A DNA stretch of 64,000 nucleotides from Verrucomicrobiota bacterium (GCA_029556615.1 JAKQDD010000113.1:124001-188000); one strand, 5' to 3'. Positions 1-9,950 are shown, counted from the first letter of the stretch. The notes: generated by a model from the sequence alone, not told the origin. Numbers and translations: made by a program.

Positions 1-1
1 G

Positions 2-292
2 GACGGGCGTCCGGAGATCCTCCTGCTCTGCACCGAGGAAGAGCATGTCGCGGGCGACAACATGGGCATTCAGAACGAATCGCCCGCGGTCCGCCGGTTC
101 CATCAGGTTTCGATCGTTGTTCTGGATGCAACGTACCGTCCGATCGCCCACTACCTGCTCGCGGCCAAGATGAAAAACGTGCCCAACATAACCCTCTGGA
201 CCGGCCGCCTCGAAGCAGACCAACCCGTCCAGATCCTCGTCCTCGGCAAAGACGTCCTCGTTCTTCAGTTGGACCCCCCGAAATCGCCCTGA
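2..292 (+). CDS. C-terminal part of a hypothetical protein (gene starts before the window)
   Basis: Frame open from base 2 (DGRPEILLLCTEEEHVAGDN...) to the TGA at 290-292. Confidence 0.6.
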   Translation, partial: DGRPEILLLCTEEEHVAGDNMGIQNESPAVRRFHQVSIVVLDATYRPIAHYLLAAKMKNVPNITLWTGRLEADQPVQILVLGKDVLVLQLDPPKSP

Positions 293-373
293 AGTCCTCG
301 ACTTCTGGAACTCGTGGTCCGCAGGTCAAGGGTGACCCCTGCTGTTCCAGGCCTTCCCTCCACCGGTCGAGGG
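291..373 (-). repeat. R1 element copy 1: ~88 bp dispersed repeat with AGTCCTCGAC / GTCGAGG ends
   Basis: agtcctcgacttctggaactcgtggtccgcaggtcaagg...cctgctgttccaggcctt...ggtcgagg aligns with the copies at 25189, 47037, 53803 and 57322. Confidence 0.75.
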
Positions 374-424
374 GCCTGCCCCGAGCCCCGTCGAGGGGCC
401 TGCCCCGAGCCCCGTCGAGGGGGC
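366..424. repeat. 24-nt tandem repeat, about 2.4 copies (GTCGAGGGGCCTGCCCCGAGCCCC)
   Basis: Exact repeats begin at 366, 390 and 414. Confidence 0.9.
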
Positions 425-479
425 GATTCCAAACCGGTTGTCACCCCGTCTTCGCGGACTGGATCCGTCCGCCCATTTG

Positions 480-600
480 AAAGCGGCAGGGGGCTGCCGC
501 ACTCCAGAAGCTTGCGCCGGTGCCACGGCCCCCCGATCCGCGCGATCGCGTCTTGGAGTGCGGTGCCGCGCCTCAAGCGGCACCGCTTTCGCACGGGCCT
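480..600. repeat. Structured palindromic element, copy 1 (GCGGCAG-GGGG-CTGCCGC hairpin ... GCGGTGCCGC-n7-GCGGCACCGC hairpin)
   Basis: Shares AAAGCGGCAGGGGGCTGCCGCACTCCA and TGGAGTGCGGTGCCGCGCC.CAAGCGGCACCGCTTTCG with 26879-27000; contains internal inverted repeats. Confidence 0.85.
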
Positions 601-632
601 CACCACCGGAGCCCCTCCGCGTGGTCCTCGGG

Positions 633-3551
633 TCAGTCCAGTGTGCCCAAGCAACTCCGGTCCACCTCCACCGCTTTCGCTCCAGCCATGTCCATGCGCG
701 GACGCTGGCGCAACTCGACCAGCACCGGGTCGAACGTCCGAAGAATCGCCTGGTAATCCGGATCACTCGCGGCGGCGAAGACCGATGCGCCGCAACGGCC
801 GCTGCCGCCGGCCTCTTTCGGCAGCGGTGCCGCGAGGAAACTGTTGAACTGGGGATTCGCCAGGCGCGTCCAGAACTCGCGCTTGAACTGGCCGTCCTGG
901 TGACATCCCGCACAGCGCCGCCGGGCCACGTCGGCGAGCGTCTTGTCCAGGTCCGCCGGATACAAGCGGCGGCAGCCCACGGCGTCCGGCCGCTCGGTTT
1001 CGCTGGTGCCATAGTAGGGCACGTTGAGATCCATCCACGTCAGCAGACGGCGCACCTCGCGTGACTCCATGTGGAGCCGCGGCACGCCGTTCGTGTCCGG
1101 GTGCCCCGCGAGCAACAGGTCGGCCAGCGGGCTGCGCGGCGATCCCCAGACCTTCGGCGTGACCTCGAGGATGTTCTGTTCCATGCCGTTGTACGTCGGA
1201 ATCCAGTTCACATACGGGCTGTCCCACTCGGCTTCGCCGGAGCGCTTGCGGCCGCGGGCGAGCCACTCGTACGAGACGTTGAAGAAATCGGTGGGGTCGC
1301 CGCACAGGTCCACCTGCCTGGGCGGTGTCGGCCCGCTGTGGCAGCGGACACAATGCGCATCCAATACCGGCTGGACATGCTGGGCGTAATCGAAGCCCAC
1401 GCCTTCGCCCCACTCAGGCGGGCGGAGCGGCGCACGGCGCGGCGGCCGGGCACGCGGCACGCCAGCCGTCTGACTGCGCGGCTCGTGACACCCCACGCAG
1501 CCCTGGACTTCGCCGGGCATCAGGTGCGTAAAGGTGCGCATCCGCTGGACGGCCCGGCCCTGGGCGTCGATGGCCATGAAGTAAACCGGTCGTCCGGCGG
1601 GGACCTCGAAGCACGCGGACCCGTCCTCGGCCACGGGCGCAAATCCCCAGACCCGCTTGCCAGCATACGTTGCGCCGCAGGAGATCACCGGAAACTGGAA
1701 ACCAAACGCGCGGTTCTTGACGTCGGTCCGGACGGCCTTGCGCATCTCCTCGACGACACCGATTTCCTTCACCTCACCCCGCTTCACGTGAGGGTCAAGT
1801 CCGCGATAGACATCCTGCAGGACGACCGTGGCCCACTCGACTCCGCCGTCGCGGGACGGGGATCCCGGGTCGGGGGTGGCAAGAGACCGCGTCAGCACCG
1901 GCGGCCGTGGCCGTGGCCGCAGCGGTTGCGCGCAGTAGCAACCCACGCCGTCAATCGGGTCCACCAACCGCACCTGCCGGTCATCGTCGAAGGTCCGGAG
2001 CAGGATGGTGCCGCGCCTCGACACCAAGTATCGCTTCGCATCCAGCGGGAACGGGCTTTCGTACGGACCGCGGATGTGGTTGCCATCGCCGCGATCGGTC
2101 TGGCCAATGTTCACCTCGGGCGTGAGATTCCGCAGGCTGGCCGGCGAATTGTTGCCTTGCTGGATGTCCACAAAGCCGATGGCGCCGCGGCAGGGCCCGT
2201 TGTGGCTGGTCAACACGCACAGCACCTCCGGGCGGCCGGGGATGGTCCGGGCTTCCATGAAGGTCGCGGGGCTGAGCACCCGGTTGCCGTAAAAGCCGGC
2301 CAACGCGGTGCCGTCGGGGTGGATCGTCCAGAGGCTTTGGATGGGAATGGCCGGCTTGTCCACGTATTCCCAGCGGGAGTAGAGGATGCGGCCGTCACTC
2401 ATCACGCTCGGCGTGAAATCGTTCACGATGTTGGCGGACAATGGGACGACACCCGAGCCGTCGCGTTCCATGCGATGCAGCACGCCGACCGGCGTCACCC
2501 AGCAGTAGGCGAAGCGCGAGGTGCGCGTGGACAGGAAAGCGATGCCGCCGTCCGGCAGCCAGCAGGCGTTGTAGTTGTGATGCGGGCCCTCGGTGAGTTG
2601 GCGCAACCCGGTGCCGTCCGTCCGGATGGCGAACACCTGGTAACCCTCCTTCTGCGTGCGCCGCCAACTGAAGAGGATTTCCCGGCCGGCGTGGTCGAGG
2701 TCGCAATCGAGAATCTGCCCTTCCGGCGACGGCACGAGCTGCGTCCAGGTGCCGCGTTGGCGTTTCGCCGGCCCGCCTTGCCTCGAGCTGCCGGAAGCCG
2801 CTTGAGGCAGGCGATAGAGGCCCAGGCCGCCGCCGGCACCAAAGCCCTCAACGTGATAGGTGTACACGTGGCTCGGGCTCAGCTCGCGCCTCCGAATCAG
2901 GAGGAGCGTGTCGAAGCCCAACCCGAGGTCGGCCACCTCCGCCTCGAGCTCCGGCGATTCTTCGATCTCGTCGTCGAACGGCTCGGGCCGCCCGGGCGGA
3001 AGCGGGCGGAAGCGGGCGAAGACGCTGTCGGGCTGCGGCTCGGAGAAGACCTGGATCTCAGACGCGCCGGGATTCATCCCGCCGTACGAACTTGTGAAGC
3101 GCAGCGTCAGGGTGCGCGCCGTCGCTGGCGACGCGAGGCGGATGCGCTGGGGACCATGCCCCATCGCCAACCGCCCGCGCGCGATCGGCGCTTCCGCCTG
3201 ATCCAGCCACACTTCGTAGTCCTTCCAGCCTTCCTCGGCGTACCAGGCCGTGCGTGCCCAGTAAACCACGTCGGCCACCGTGACCGCGTTGGCCCAGTTC
3301 AGCGTGAAGCTCGCCCCCCCGCGATGCGTGGCGCCTTGGACGCACCAGGCGCGATCGGTGTCGTCCTGGCTGCCCGCGGCCGGAATCTTGCCGTCGGTTG
3401 CGAAGCGGGCGAGGTACTGCGCATTGTGCTCGGAGTCTGCTGTGACGGTTGCCGACGACGCGAGATTGACGGGCGGCAGGGCGGCAAAGGCGGTATTCGC
3501 GATCAACGCGAGGCCTGCGGCAAGTCCGAAAAGGCGCGAGCACTTACTCAT
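633..3551 (-). CDS. Exported multidomain protein: discoidin-like N-terminus, TolB/HzsA-like beta-propeller, and c-type heme motifs (hydrazine synthase alpha subunit-like family)
   Basis: Signal peptide MSKCSRLFGLAAGLALIANTAFA; CVGCH, CVRCH and CAGCH motifs; propeller motifs such as HNYNACWLPDGGIAFLSTR. Confidence 0.8.
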   Translation of the reverse strand: MSKCSRLFGLAAGLALIANTAFAALPPVNLASSATVTADSEHNAQYLARFATDGKIPAAGSQDDTDRAWCVQGATHRGGASFTLNWANAVTVADVVYWARTAWYAEEGWKDYEVWLDQAEAPIARGRLAMGHGPQRIRLASPATARTLTLRFTSSYGGMNPGASEIQVFSEPQPDSVFARFRPLPPGRPEPFDDEIEESPELEAEVADLGLGFDTLLLIRRRELSPSHVYTYHVEGFGAGGGLGLYRLPQAASGSSRQGGPAKRQRGTWTQLVPSPEGQILDCDLDHAGREILFSWRRTQKEGYQVFAIRTDGTGLRQLTEGPHHNYNACWLPDGGIAFLSTRTSRFAYCWVTPVGVLHRMERDGSGVVPLSANIVNDFTPSVMSDGRILYSRWEYVDKPAIPIQSLWTIHPDGTALAGFYGNRVLSPATFMEARTIPGRPEVLCVLTSHNGPCRGAIGFVDIQQGNNSPASLRNLTPEVNIGQTDRGDGNHIRGPYESPFPLDAKRYLVSRRGTILLRTFDDDRQVRLVDPIDGVGCYCAQPLRPRPRPPVLTRSLATPDPGSPSRDGGVEWATVVLQDVYRGLDPHVKRGEVKEIGVVEEMRKAVRTDVKNRAFGFQFPVISCGATYAGKRVWGFAPVAEDGSACFEVPAGRPVYFMAIDAQGRAVQRMRTFTHLMPGEVQGCVGCHEPRSQTAGVPRARPPRRAPLRPPEWGEGVGFDYAQHVQPVLDAHCVRCHSGPTPPRQVDLCGDPTDFFNVSYEWLARGRKRSGEAEWDSPYVNWIPTYNGMEQNILEVTPKVWGSPRSPLADLLLAGHPDTNGVPRLHMESREVRRLLTWMDLNVPYYGTSETERPDAVGCRRLYPADLDKTLADVARRRCAGCHQDGQFKREFWTRLANPQFNSFLAAPLPKEAGGSGRCGASVFAAASDPDYQAILRTFDPVLVELRQRPRMDMAGAKAVEVDRSCLGTLD

Positions 3552-3947
3552 TCGAGAACGCGTCGGCGAGTGCTGAGGAGAAACCAGGGATTCCAGCCGG
3601 CGTTGGTCCAACACTCGCCAGGGCTGAAGACGCGGTCCATCCCCACCTTCCCGGTGAGCAGACCCCGCTCGATCGACATGTTCTCACGACGCCCAAAACC
3701 GTAGCAATTCTCCCCCGCCATGTCTACGAGCGAGGAGCTGCCGGGGACACCAGATCGAACTGGCTGGAGACCGTGACCCGGTTCCCCTGGCTCTACGGCA
3801 CCGGCGTCCGGGGGGGGCACCCATGGGGTCGCATCCGACCTCATTGCCTCCCCCCCGATAAGCGTCCGATCTTCCGCCTGTCCAGCGGGGGCGCCCCTCC
3901 CAGGAGTGCGGTGCATGGCGCAGCGGTTCGGTCCAATCTGCCCGTGG

Positions 3948-6020
3948 TCACTTCTTTCGCGCCATTTCCTGCAACACGGCCAGGTCCTCCGGGTTGCGGC
4001 CCGGGTCGAAGCCGAGGGAGTCCTCGGCGGCAACCAGTGCCTGGCGCCGCGCCTCGATCCGGGCCCATTCGCCGGGAATGGCCGCCACAACATAGACCGC
4101 TACGCGGCTTGCCTGGTCGCGGATTTCCACAATGCCGCGGTCCACCGTGTGCCCCACCTGTGTGAGTCCGTCGGCATCGATCCGGAAGACTTCGGCGACG
4201 GGGCTGACGTAGGCCGGCACGCGGAAGCGGAACGTGGCGGCGCGCGGCGGGCCGAACTGGAAGACCCGGTCCTTCGGATCCGGCTTGTAGTTGAGGTCGA
4301 GCGCGAACAGCAACGCCCCTCGCGGACCCGCCACCACGTCCAGGTCCCAGTCCAGTCTGCCGTCGCGCAGAAGGCGCTCGTGGCCCACCGCGTCGCCTTC
4401 GAGATAGTAGTCCTCCAGCATCCGGATCTCGCGCCCGATGCGGGTCATGGGCTCGATCAGGTCCGGGAAGGTCGCCAGCGAGCGCAGGCTGAGGTTGAAC
4501 CAGTAGAGCGACGTGATCCGGCTCGCGAGGCCGTGATAGGCCTGGAGACGGAGTTCATCAGCGGTCGGCGAACCCCGCTTGCGCCCGCCGTAGCCTTCCC
4601 AATCGTGGTGCGGTCCCTGCGACCAGTAGGCCGTTGGCCGTGGCCGGCTCAATTCGCGGAGTGCGCGGGACATTTCGCCGATCGTCTCCAGCGGAGAGCC
4701 CCAGCGGATCCGTTGTCCATCCCAGCGGTCATAGCGACTCCAGGCATCAGGCGATGGCGCGGTCACGCGGTAGGCATCGTAGTGCGGGTAGTCGGAGATG
4801 CCGGCGTAGAACCGCCAGACGCGTTCCTCGCTGTGAGTCACGGAAGTCGGGAGCCGGGTCGGTGCGTAGGGTGAGAAGGCCTTCCAACACTCCTGGGGCG
4901 GCACGGGCTTGCCGCCGCCATACTGCGGTTCCCCGAGGAATTCGACAGCGTGGATGCGCGGCAGCACGTGGTCCGTGTCGTATTGGTCGAGGGGTTGCAG
5001 CCGGTTCATGTATTTGAGCGGATACTTCTCGAAGAGCGGCGTGTCCGAATATCCGGGCACATGCTGGTGCATGCCGGCGTTGATGTGCATCCGGGCCAGC
5101 GTTTGCAGATACGGCACCGCGTGCAGGGTGTTGCTGGAGCCCAGCTTCGAGGCCACCCAGCCGCCGCTGATGTCGAACACCTCGCGCTTGATGCGCTGAT
5201 GCGCCCAGAGGGTCACCGGCTTCCCGGCGGCGTCAGCAAACCGCACTTCCAACGCGGCGTAGGTCAGCGGCAACGGCCCTGTTGCGACGCGGGCTCCACC
5301 CCGATCGTTCGGGGCAATGACGCCGTCTGCGGGGAAACGGTCGAGCCGATTGCTGATCCACGGTTGCGGCAGCAGGGCGCGCCACGTGGTGTTGTTCTCC
5401 GGCAGCCAGAGGCGGCAGGCTTGCAGTCGTAACGGGCCAGAACGGCGATTGACGACGTGGAACATCAACGAGTCCGGCTGGACGTTCGCGGTGGAGCCCA
5501 GACAAGTCACTGCGGACAGCCACACGGTCGGGTCGTTGATCGTCACCGGAAGACCGACCGCCGCACTCAAGCCGGGAAGAAGCACGGACAGCTCGGCCTG
5601 TGTGTTCGTGCCCCACGGCGCGCGCTTGCCGTTCCAGCTCCACACGGTAAGCCCACCGGGCGGCAGGCGAAGCGGCTCGCCGCCCCACGCCGACGGCAGG
5701 TCGTGCCATGCCCATTCGTCGGCGGTCAGGAGCTCCTCGGGAGTCCGGCCCCGGGCGCGAATATCGGCAGTCGGGGGGATGACGAGGGTCCCCGGCGACG
5801 TGTTCCGCAGGAAGACCTCGACGCGTGCTCCGAGGCTGAAGTCGGTCTTCTGGCGGTAACGCATCTCTGATGACTGCACGTGCGGCACCACGTGAACGCC
5901 TTCCAGGGACAGGGGCCCGGTGTGCCCCGACCCGCAGGAGGCGAAACCAAGGCAGGCGACCGCCAACGCCGTTCGTACCGATACGGCGCGACGGCAACGG
6001 GTCAATGCGGCGATGTTCAT
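3948..6020 (-). CDS. Exported/lipoprotein hypothetical, glycoside-hydrolase-like (TIM-barrel-like content)
   Basis: Signal and lipobox-like ACLGFASCGSGHTG; long ORF on the same strand as the GH cluster. Confidence 0.6.
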   Translation of the reverse strand: MNIAALTRCRRAVSVRTALAVACLGFASCGSGHTGPLSLEGVHVVPHVQSSEMRYRQKTDFSLGARVEVFLRNTSPGTLVIPPTADIRARGRTPEELLTADEWAWHDLPSAWGGEPLRLPPGGLTVWSWNGKRAPWGTNTQAELSVLLPGLSAAVGLPVTINDPTVWLSAVTCLGSTANVQPDSLMFHVVNRRSGPLRLQACRLWLPENNTTWRALLPQPWISNRLDRFPADGVIAPNDRGGARVATGPLPLTYAALEVRFADAAGKPVTLWAHQRIKREVFDISGGWVASKLGSSNTLHAVPYLQTLARMHINAGMHQHVPGYSDTPLFEKYPLKYMNRLQPLDQYDTDHVLPRIHAVEFLGEPQYGGGKPVPPQECWKAFSPYAPTRLPTSVTHSEERVWRFYAGISDYPHYDAYRVTAPSPDAWSRYDRWDGQRIRWGSPLETIGEMSRALRELSRPRPTAYWSQGPHHDWEGYGGRKRGSPTADELRLQAYHGLASRITSLYWFNLSLRSLATFPDLIEPMTRIGREIRMLEDYYLEGDAVGHERLLRDGRLDWDLDVVAGPRGALLFALDLNYKPDPKDRVFQFGPPRAATFRFRVPAYVSPVAEVFRIDADGLTQVGHTVDRGIVEIRDQASRVAVYVVAAIPGEWARIEARRQALVAAEDSLGFDPGRNPEDLAVLQEMARKK

Positions 6021-6081
6021 GCTGCGTTGGATCGGGGGTTGCAGAATCAGTCGGTCTGGACCCATCCGTCAGCGGCGGGTG

Positions 6082-7608
6082 TCAACGTCCGGATTTCCAC
6101 ACATAGGTGGCCACGCTCTTCGCAGGCAGTTCCGTCTCGAACTGGCGGCCTCCGGCATTCACGGCGAAACCCGACGCCACCGCGCCGGCATTGGCTGCGA
6201 TGAGCACAACGTGCCCGTCGGGGTTGAGAAAGGCGACGTGACCGAAGCCCCGTACGCGAGGCGCGGCTGATTCCAAACGGATGGCCCCGCGCCGGATGAA
6301 CTTCATGAACTGCCCCTGCATGGAATAGTCGTCGTTGTAGCGGACGGACCCATCGTCGAGCAACTCGATGCAGGTCGCGCTGGCGTCGTGCGGACCCCGG
6401 TTGGGTCGCCGATGTTCATCCAGCATGATCACCCATGCATTGTAGGAGCGCGCGTCGTGCCGGAGAATGTCGATCAACTGCAGCGCTCCCAAGGTGCCAA
6501 AGACCGAGCCTTCGGTGAAATAGATGTGCTTGTCGGGAAATTCCCGCTGGAACGCGGACTGGGCCTCGACCTTGCCTTCGTAGTGGTGGAATGCCGTGCC
6601 ATCGACGTAGCGCGCGGCCCGCGGGTCGGAAAGGATGGTCCGCGGGAATCCGGGCTTGTTCCAGTTGTGGTCCCAACACCAGATCAGGGTCTTCACGCCG
6701 TGCCGCTCGAACAGCGGGCCGAGGTGGTCGCGGATGAAATCCCGCTGCTCCTCCGCCGTCCAGATCGTCGTGGGATAGGCGGCATCCTGATGCTGAGGTT
6801 CGTTCTGAACCGTGATGGCGTAGATCGGCACGCCTTCCGCCTGGTAGGCTTGAATGAACTTGAGCAGGTAAAGCGCGTAGGCCGCGTAGCACCCCGGCCT
6901 GACCCGCCCGGTGCCCAGCTTGCCCGAGGTCTTCATCCACGCCGGGGGGCTCCACGGGGAGGCGAAGAACAGGAGGTCTGGGTTCTGCCGCAGGGCCAGC
7001 TTGATTGTCGGCAACACGTAGGCACGGTCGCGCTCGATGGAGAAGCGGTTCAACTCGGGGTCGGTCTCGCCCGCCGGAAGATCGTCATACGTGTAGTAAG
7101 ATTCGCCGACAAAATCAGACGTCCCGATGCATAGGCGCATCAGGTTCATGCCGATGCCGGTGGTCGGGCTGACGAGTCTCGCGACGACCTCCTCCCGCTG
7201 CGCCAAGGGAAGCTTCGAAAGGTTCTCACACGTGGCGTGTTCGAGCGAAGCGCCCAAACCGAGAATGCTCTGCCGTCTTTTTGAGAGATCGACCTCGATG
7301 ATGGGGAGTCTGGTGGGGCGCACGGGACCGGGAATGAGAGGCCTTTCCGCGGACAGGCGACGCACTCCCTCCTGGCTGCTCACGATCACGCGGATGCTCT
7401 GCGATTCTTCCGCGGCAGAAGCGCGCATCGCCTGGTCAGGAGACGCCATACCCGAGGCAGCGCCATCCGGTGTGGCTCGGGCGCTCAGGCTGTCGCCGGA
7501 AATGTGGAATTCGTCGGCAGCAGGAAACTGCGCCTCCGTTGCGATCGCGCTGAAGAGTGCCGTCAGGGTGACAACCACTCGCGGAACAAGAGCCAGGGGG
7601 ATTCTCAT
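6082..7608 (-). CDS. Glycoside hydrolase family 30 (glucosylceramidase-like)
   Basis: LGLGASLEHATCENL, FFASPWSPPAWMKTSG, YAITVQNEPQHQ, HHYEG and ITEG-like FTEGS motifs. Confidence 0.9.
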   Translation of the reverse strand: MRIPLALVPRVVVTLTALFSAIATEAQFPAADEFHISGDSLSARATPDGAASGMASPDQAMRASAAEESQSIRVIVSSQEGVRRLSAERPLIPGPVRPTRLPIIEVDLSKRRQSILGLGASLEHATCENLSKLPLAQREEVVARLVSPTTGIGMNLMRLCIGTSDFVGESYYTYDDLPAGETDPELNRFSIERDRAYVLPTIKLALRQNPDLLFFASPWSPPAWMKTSGKLGTGRVRPGCYAAYALYLLKFIQAYQAEGVPIYAITVQNEPQHQDAAYPTTIWTAEEQRDFIRDHLGPLFERHGVKTLIWCWDHNWNKPGFPRTILSDPRAARYVDGTAFHHYEGKVEAQSAFQREFPDKHIYFTEGSVFGTLGALQLIDILRHDARSYNAWVIMLDEHRRPNRGPHDASATCIELLDDGSVRYNDDYSMQGQFMKFIRRGAIRLESAAPRVRGFGHVAFLNPDGHVVLIAANAGAVASGFAVNAGGRQFETELPAKSVATYVWKSGR

Positions 7609-7742
7609 GATGTCGACCGCGCTTACGTTGGGCAGGGTAGCAGATGGATCAAGGGCTCGCTACGGCAACTTCGACAACAAAGGTCGGTGGTGGTCACGAT
7701 TGACGTTCTCTGCGCGGATGACGGCATCGACTCACACCGGAG

Positions 7743-9950
7743 TCACGGCAAGCACGCATGGTTGATTGCCAGCACCAGCAGCGTGTTCAAACGCGGGACG
7801 CTAAACGTCACAGTCTCGCCACCGCGGCGCATTCGCAGCGCGCGGCCCGAGGGAAGGACACGCACCGACTGCACGCGCCGCGGCAGGCGCAGCCGCACCT
7901 CAATGCCATCCCCGGGGAGGTTCGGCAGGTCGTGCTGAAAATTGACCAGGCTTAGCACGTATCGGCTGCGGTCGGGCTGATGGAACAACGTCGCCTCCAC
8001 CGCCGGATGCGCCGTGACTTCGAACGTGGGCCGGGCACAAAGGCGGCGCAGCAGGCACACCAAGCTCTCTTGCAGCGTCTCGACCTCCTCGAGGAGCAAG
8101 GCGGAGTAAATGGCCGCGCCCTGCCCAAAGCGGTGATGCACGACCTCCGGTTGGTCTGTGACCTGCCAGGGCGGATTGCTGTGAATGCTCGAGAAACGCC
8201 GCGCGTCCGGGGCGGGCCACGGCAGCGTGCGCGTCGCCAGCACCGTCGCGCCCGCGTGCGCGCGAACGTCCATCGTCGGGCCGCGCACAAACGCCGGGTA
8301 CTTCGTGTCCCAGCCGGGAAACTCGGGGCGACCGGCCTCAGTCGGCGAGACGTAATGCTCGCGGTCCGACCAGTCCGCCTGGGCCAGGGACACCCCAAAC
8401 ACATCCGCCAGCATGAAGTCCGGCTGGCGCTGGCCGCTGTTCCTGACGAGCGACGTGGCTCCGCTGGCATAGAGCGTGCCGCCGGCCTGCACCCATTCGC
8501 GGATGGCGGAGACTTCCTGCTCCGACAAGTAATGAACGTTGGAAAGCACCAGCGTCTTGAGGCGCAGGAGTTGGCCGATGGACTTGCGGGTGACCATACG
8601 CCACGGCAGATGGTTGGCAATGAGCGCCCGCGCCGCTTGCATCGTGCTGCGCGTGTGGGTGTCCGCGCCATTGTCCACCTCGAGCACGGACTTGCCGTTG
8701 CTGCGCATGTCGAACCGCGAATCGAGGCTGTAGAACAGGCCGATGTCCGCGACGCGTTCGCCCCCCAGTTCGCGGTAGAACGGCATCAGCCGGTCGAACA
8801 CGCGGCCCATGCGGTCGTGGGCGTGCGGGTTGACGGTGCCGATGGGGTCGATGGCATCGATGAAGATGAAGGCTGCCGCGTCGGCGATCGCCGCGCTGGC
8901 CTTGGCTTCGAGCAACGCCTCGGACTTGCGGGCGGTGTGATCCTGCAGGCTCACCGAAAAACTGGTCTCGTAGCCGAACGGCCGCTTGGGCGTCAGATCC
9001 TCCAGGAGCTTCCGCACGAACGAGCCCTGCAATGCATCCCCGTAGAAGTCGCCTTGCAGGAAGTCGTTTTGGGCGACCAAGGGCCAGCTTGCGCCGTTGT
9101 TCCAGCTGCCAGGATAGATCGAGGCCTGGTGCTCGACGGTCGCTTGCGGACGCGCCGCCTTGACCGTGCTCGTGCAAATCTCCGCGAACTCGCCCAGCCA
9201 TTGCTCGCGTTTGCGCTGGAAAGTGGCCCAGCGTTCGTCCGTCCAGTCCACCGTGCGCGGCAGCTCGCCGCCGACTTCCTTGCGCCAGCGTTCCTGACAG
9301 TGGGCGCAGTAACAGACACACGTCCAGAACGTCATGTCGAAGCGCATGCCGTCCAGGTCAAACCGCTCCGCGATCTCGCGCGTCCAGGCGCGGACATACT
9401 CGCGGTAGGGCGAGTTGGGGCAGACGAACCCATGGCGGCTGCCGCGGCCAAAGGGCCCGCCATTCGGATGCACGATCCGCCAGTCGGGGTGTTGGTCGGA
9501 GGCCCAGCGGTCGTGGATCACGCTCACGTAGAGCACCACCGCGATGCCGCGCTGATGGCAGCGCTCGATCATCTCGGCCACAATGTCGCGGCCGTTCAAG
9601 CCGGCGTGCTGGCGGCCCACTGTCGTCGGGTAGTTGAACAGGCCGACGTGCGAGTGCGCGTAGCAGACGATGGACTGGGCGCGGGATTGGACGAGCGCTG
9701 CCACGTAGCGATCCGCGTTGAACTCGGACAGGAACCTCGGGTCCCAATCCGGGATGTGCATGTCAATGACCGCGCGTCGCCAGGCGTTTTCGAACCAGCG
9801 CGGGCCGAGGCGCGCGCCCGGCGAGGCGCGGCGTGGGCCGGTCCGGGCCGCCCAAGCAAGCGGCGGCAGCGCCGTGGCGACCAACCCACCTGCTACGGTG
9901 CCCGTGGCGGTCAGGAAGCGTCGTCGCGTCACTCGAGGATCGATGGGCAT
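7743..9950 (-). CDS. Tat-exported glycosidase-like protein (GHL6 / beta-galactosidase trimerisation-type architecture)
   Basis: RRRFLTATGTVAGG Tat leader; RCHQRGIAVVLYVSVIHDRWASDQHPDW and MRFDMTFWTC motifs. Confidence 0.7.
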   Translation of the reverse strand: MPIDPRVTRRRFLTATGTVAGGLVATALPPLAWAARTGPRRASPGARLGPRWFENAWRRAVIDMHIPDWDPRFLSEFNADRYVAALVQSRAQSIVCYAHSHVGLFNYPTTVGRQHAGLNGRDIVAEMIERCHQRGIAVVLYVSVIHDRWASDQHPDWRIVHPNGGPFGRGSRHGFVCPNSPYREYVRAWTREIAERFDLDGMRFDMTFWTCVCYCAHCQERWRKEVGGELPRTVDWTDERWATFQRKREQWLGEFAEICTSTVKAARPQATVEHQASIYPGSWNNGASWPLVAQNDFLQGDFYGDALQGSFVRKLLEDLTPKRPFGYETSFSVSLQDHTARKSEALLEAKASAAIADAAAFIFIDAIDPIGTVNPHAHDRMGRVFDRLMPFYRELGGERVADIGLFYSLDSRFDMRSNGKSVLEVDNGADTHTRSTMQAARALIANHLPWRMVTRKSIGQLLRLKTLVLSNVHYLSEQEVSAIREWVQAGGTLYASGATSLVRNSGQRQPDFMLADVFGVSLAQADWSDREHYVSPTEAGRPEFPGWDTKYPAFVRGPTMDVRAHAGATVLATRTLPWPAPDARRFSSIHSNPPWQVTDQPEVVHHRFGQGAAIYSALLLEEVETLQESLVCLLRRLCARPTFEVTAHPAVEATLFHQPDRSRYVLSLVNFQHDLPNLPGDGIEVRLRLPRRVQSVRVLPSGRALRMRRGGETVTFSVPRLNTLLVLAINHACLP

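Noticed and set aside
1071-3704. 877-aa + strand ORF opposite the HzsA-like gene, and similar giant antisense ORFs (7980-10028, 41730-43862, 44854-47040, 46878-49478, 53957-56227, 57607-59766)
   Set aside because: All are antisense to genes with recognisable motifs and show no conserved motif themselves.
3548-3740. Minus-strand frame SSSLVDMAGENCYGFGRRENMSIERGLLTGKVGMDRVFSPGECWTNAGWNPWFLLS upstream of the HzsA-like gene
   Set aside because: Less biased than neighbouring spurious ORFs and perhaps a remnant, but I recognise no family and it lacks a supported start.
3835-3913. Possible degenerate copies of the hairpin element (ggagtgcggtgcatggcgcagcgg) and of a CGACC(C/T)CATTGCCTCCC string also seen at 62396
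   Set aside because: Similarity is short and imperfect; not enough to call as repeats.
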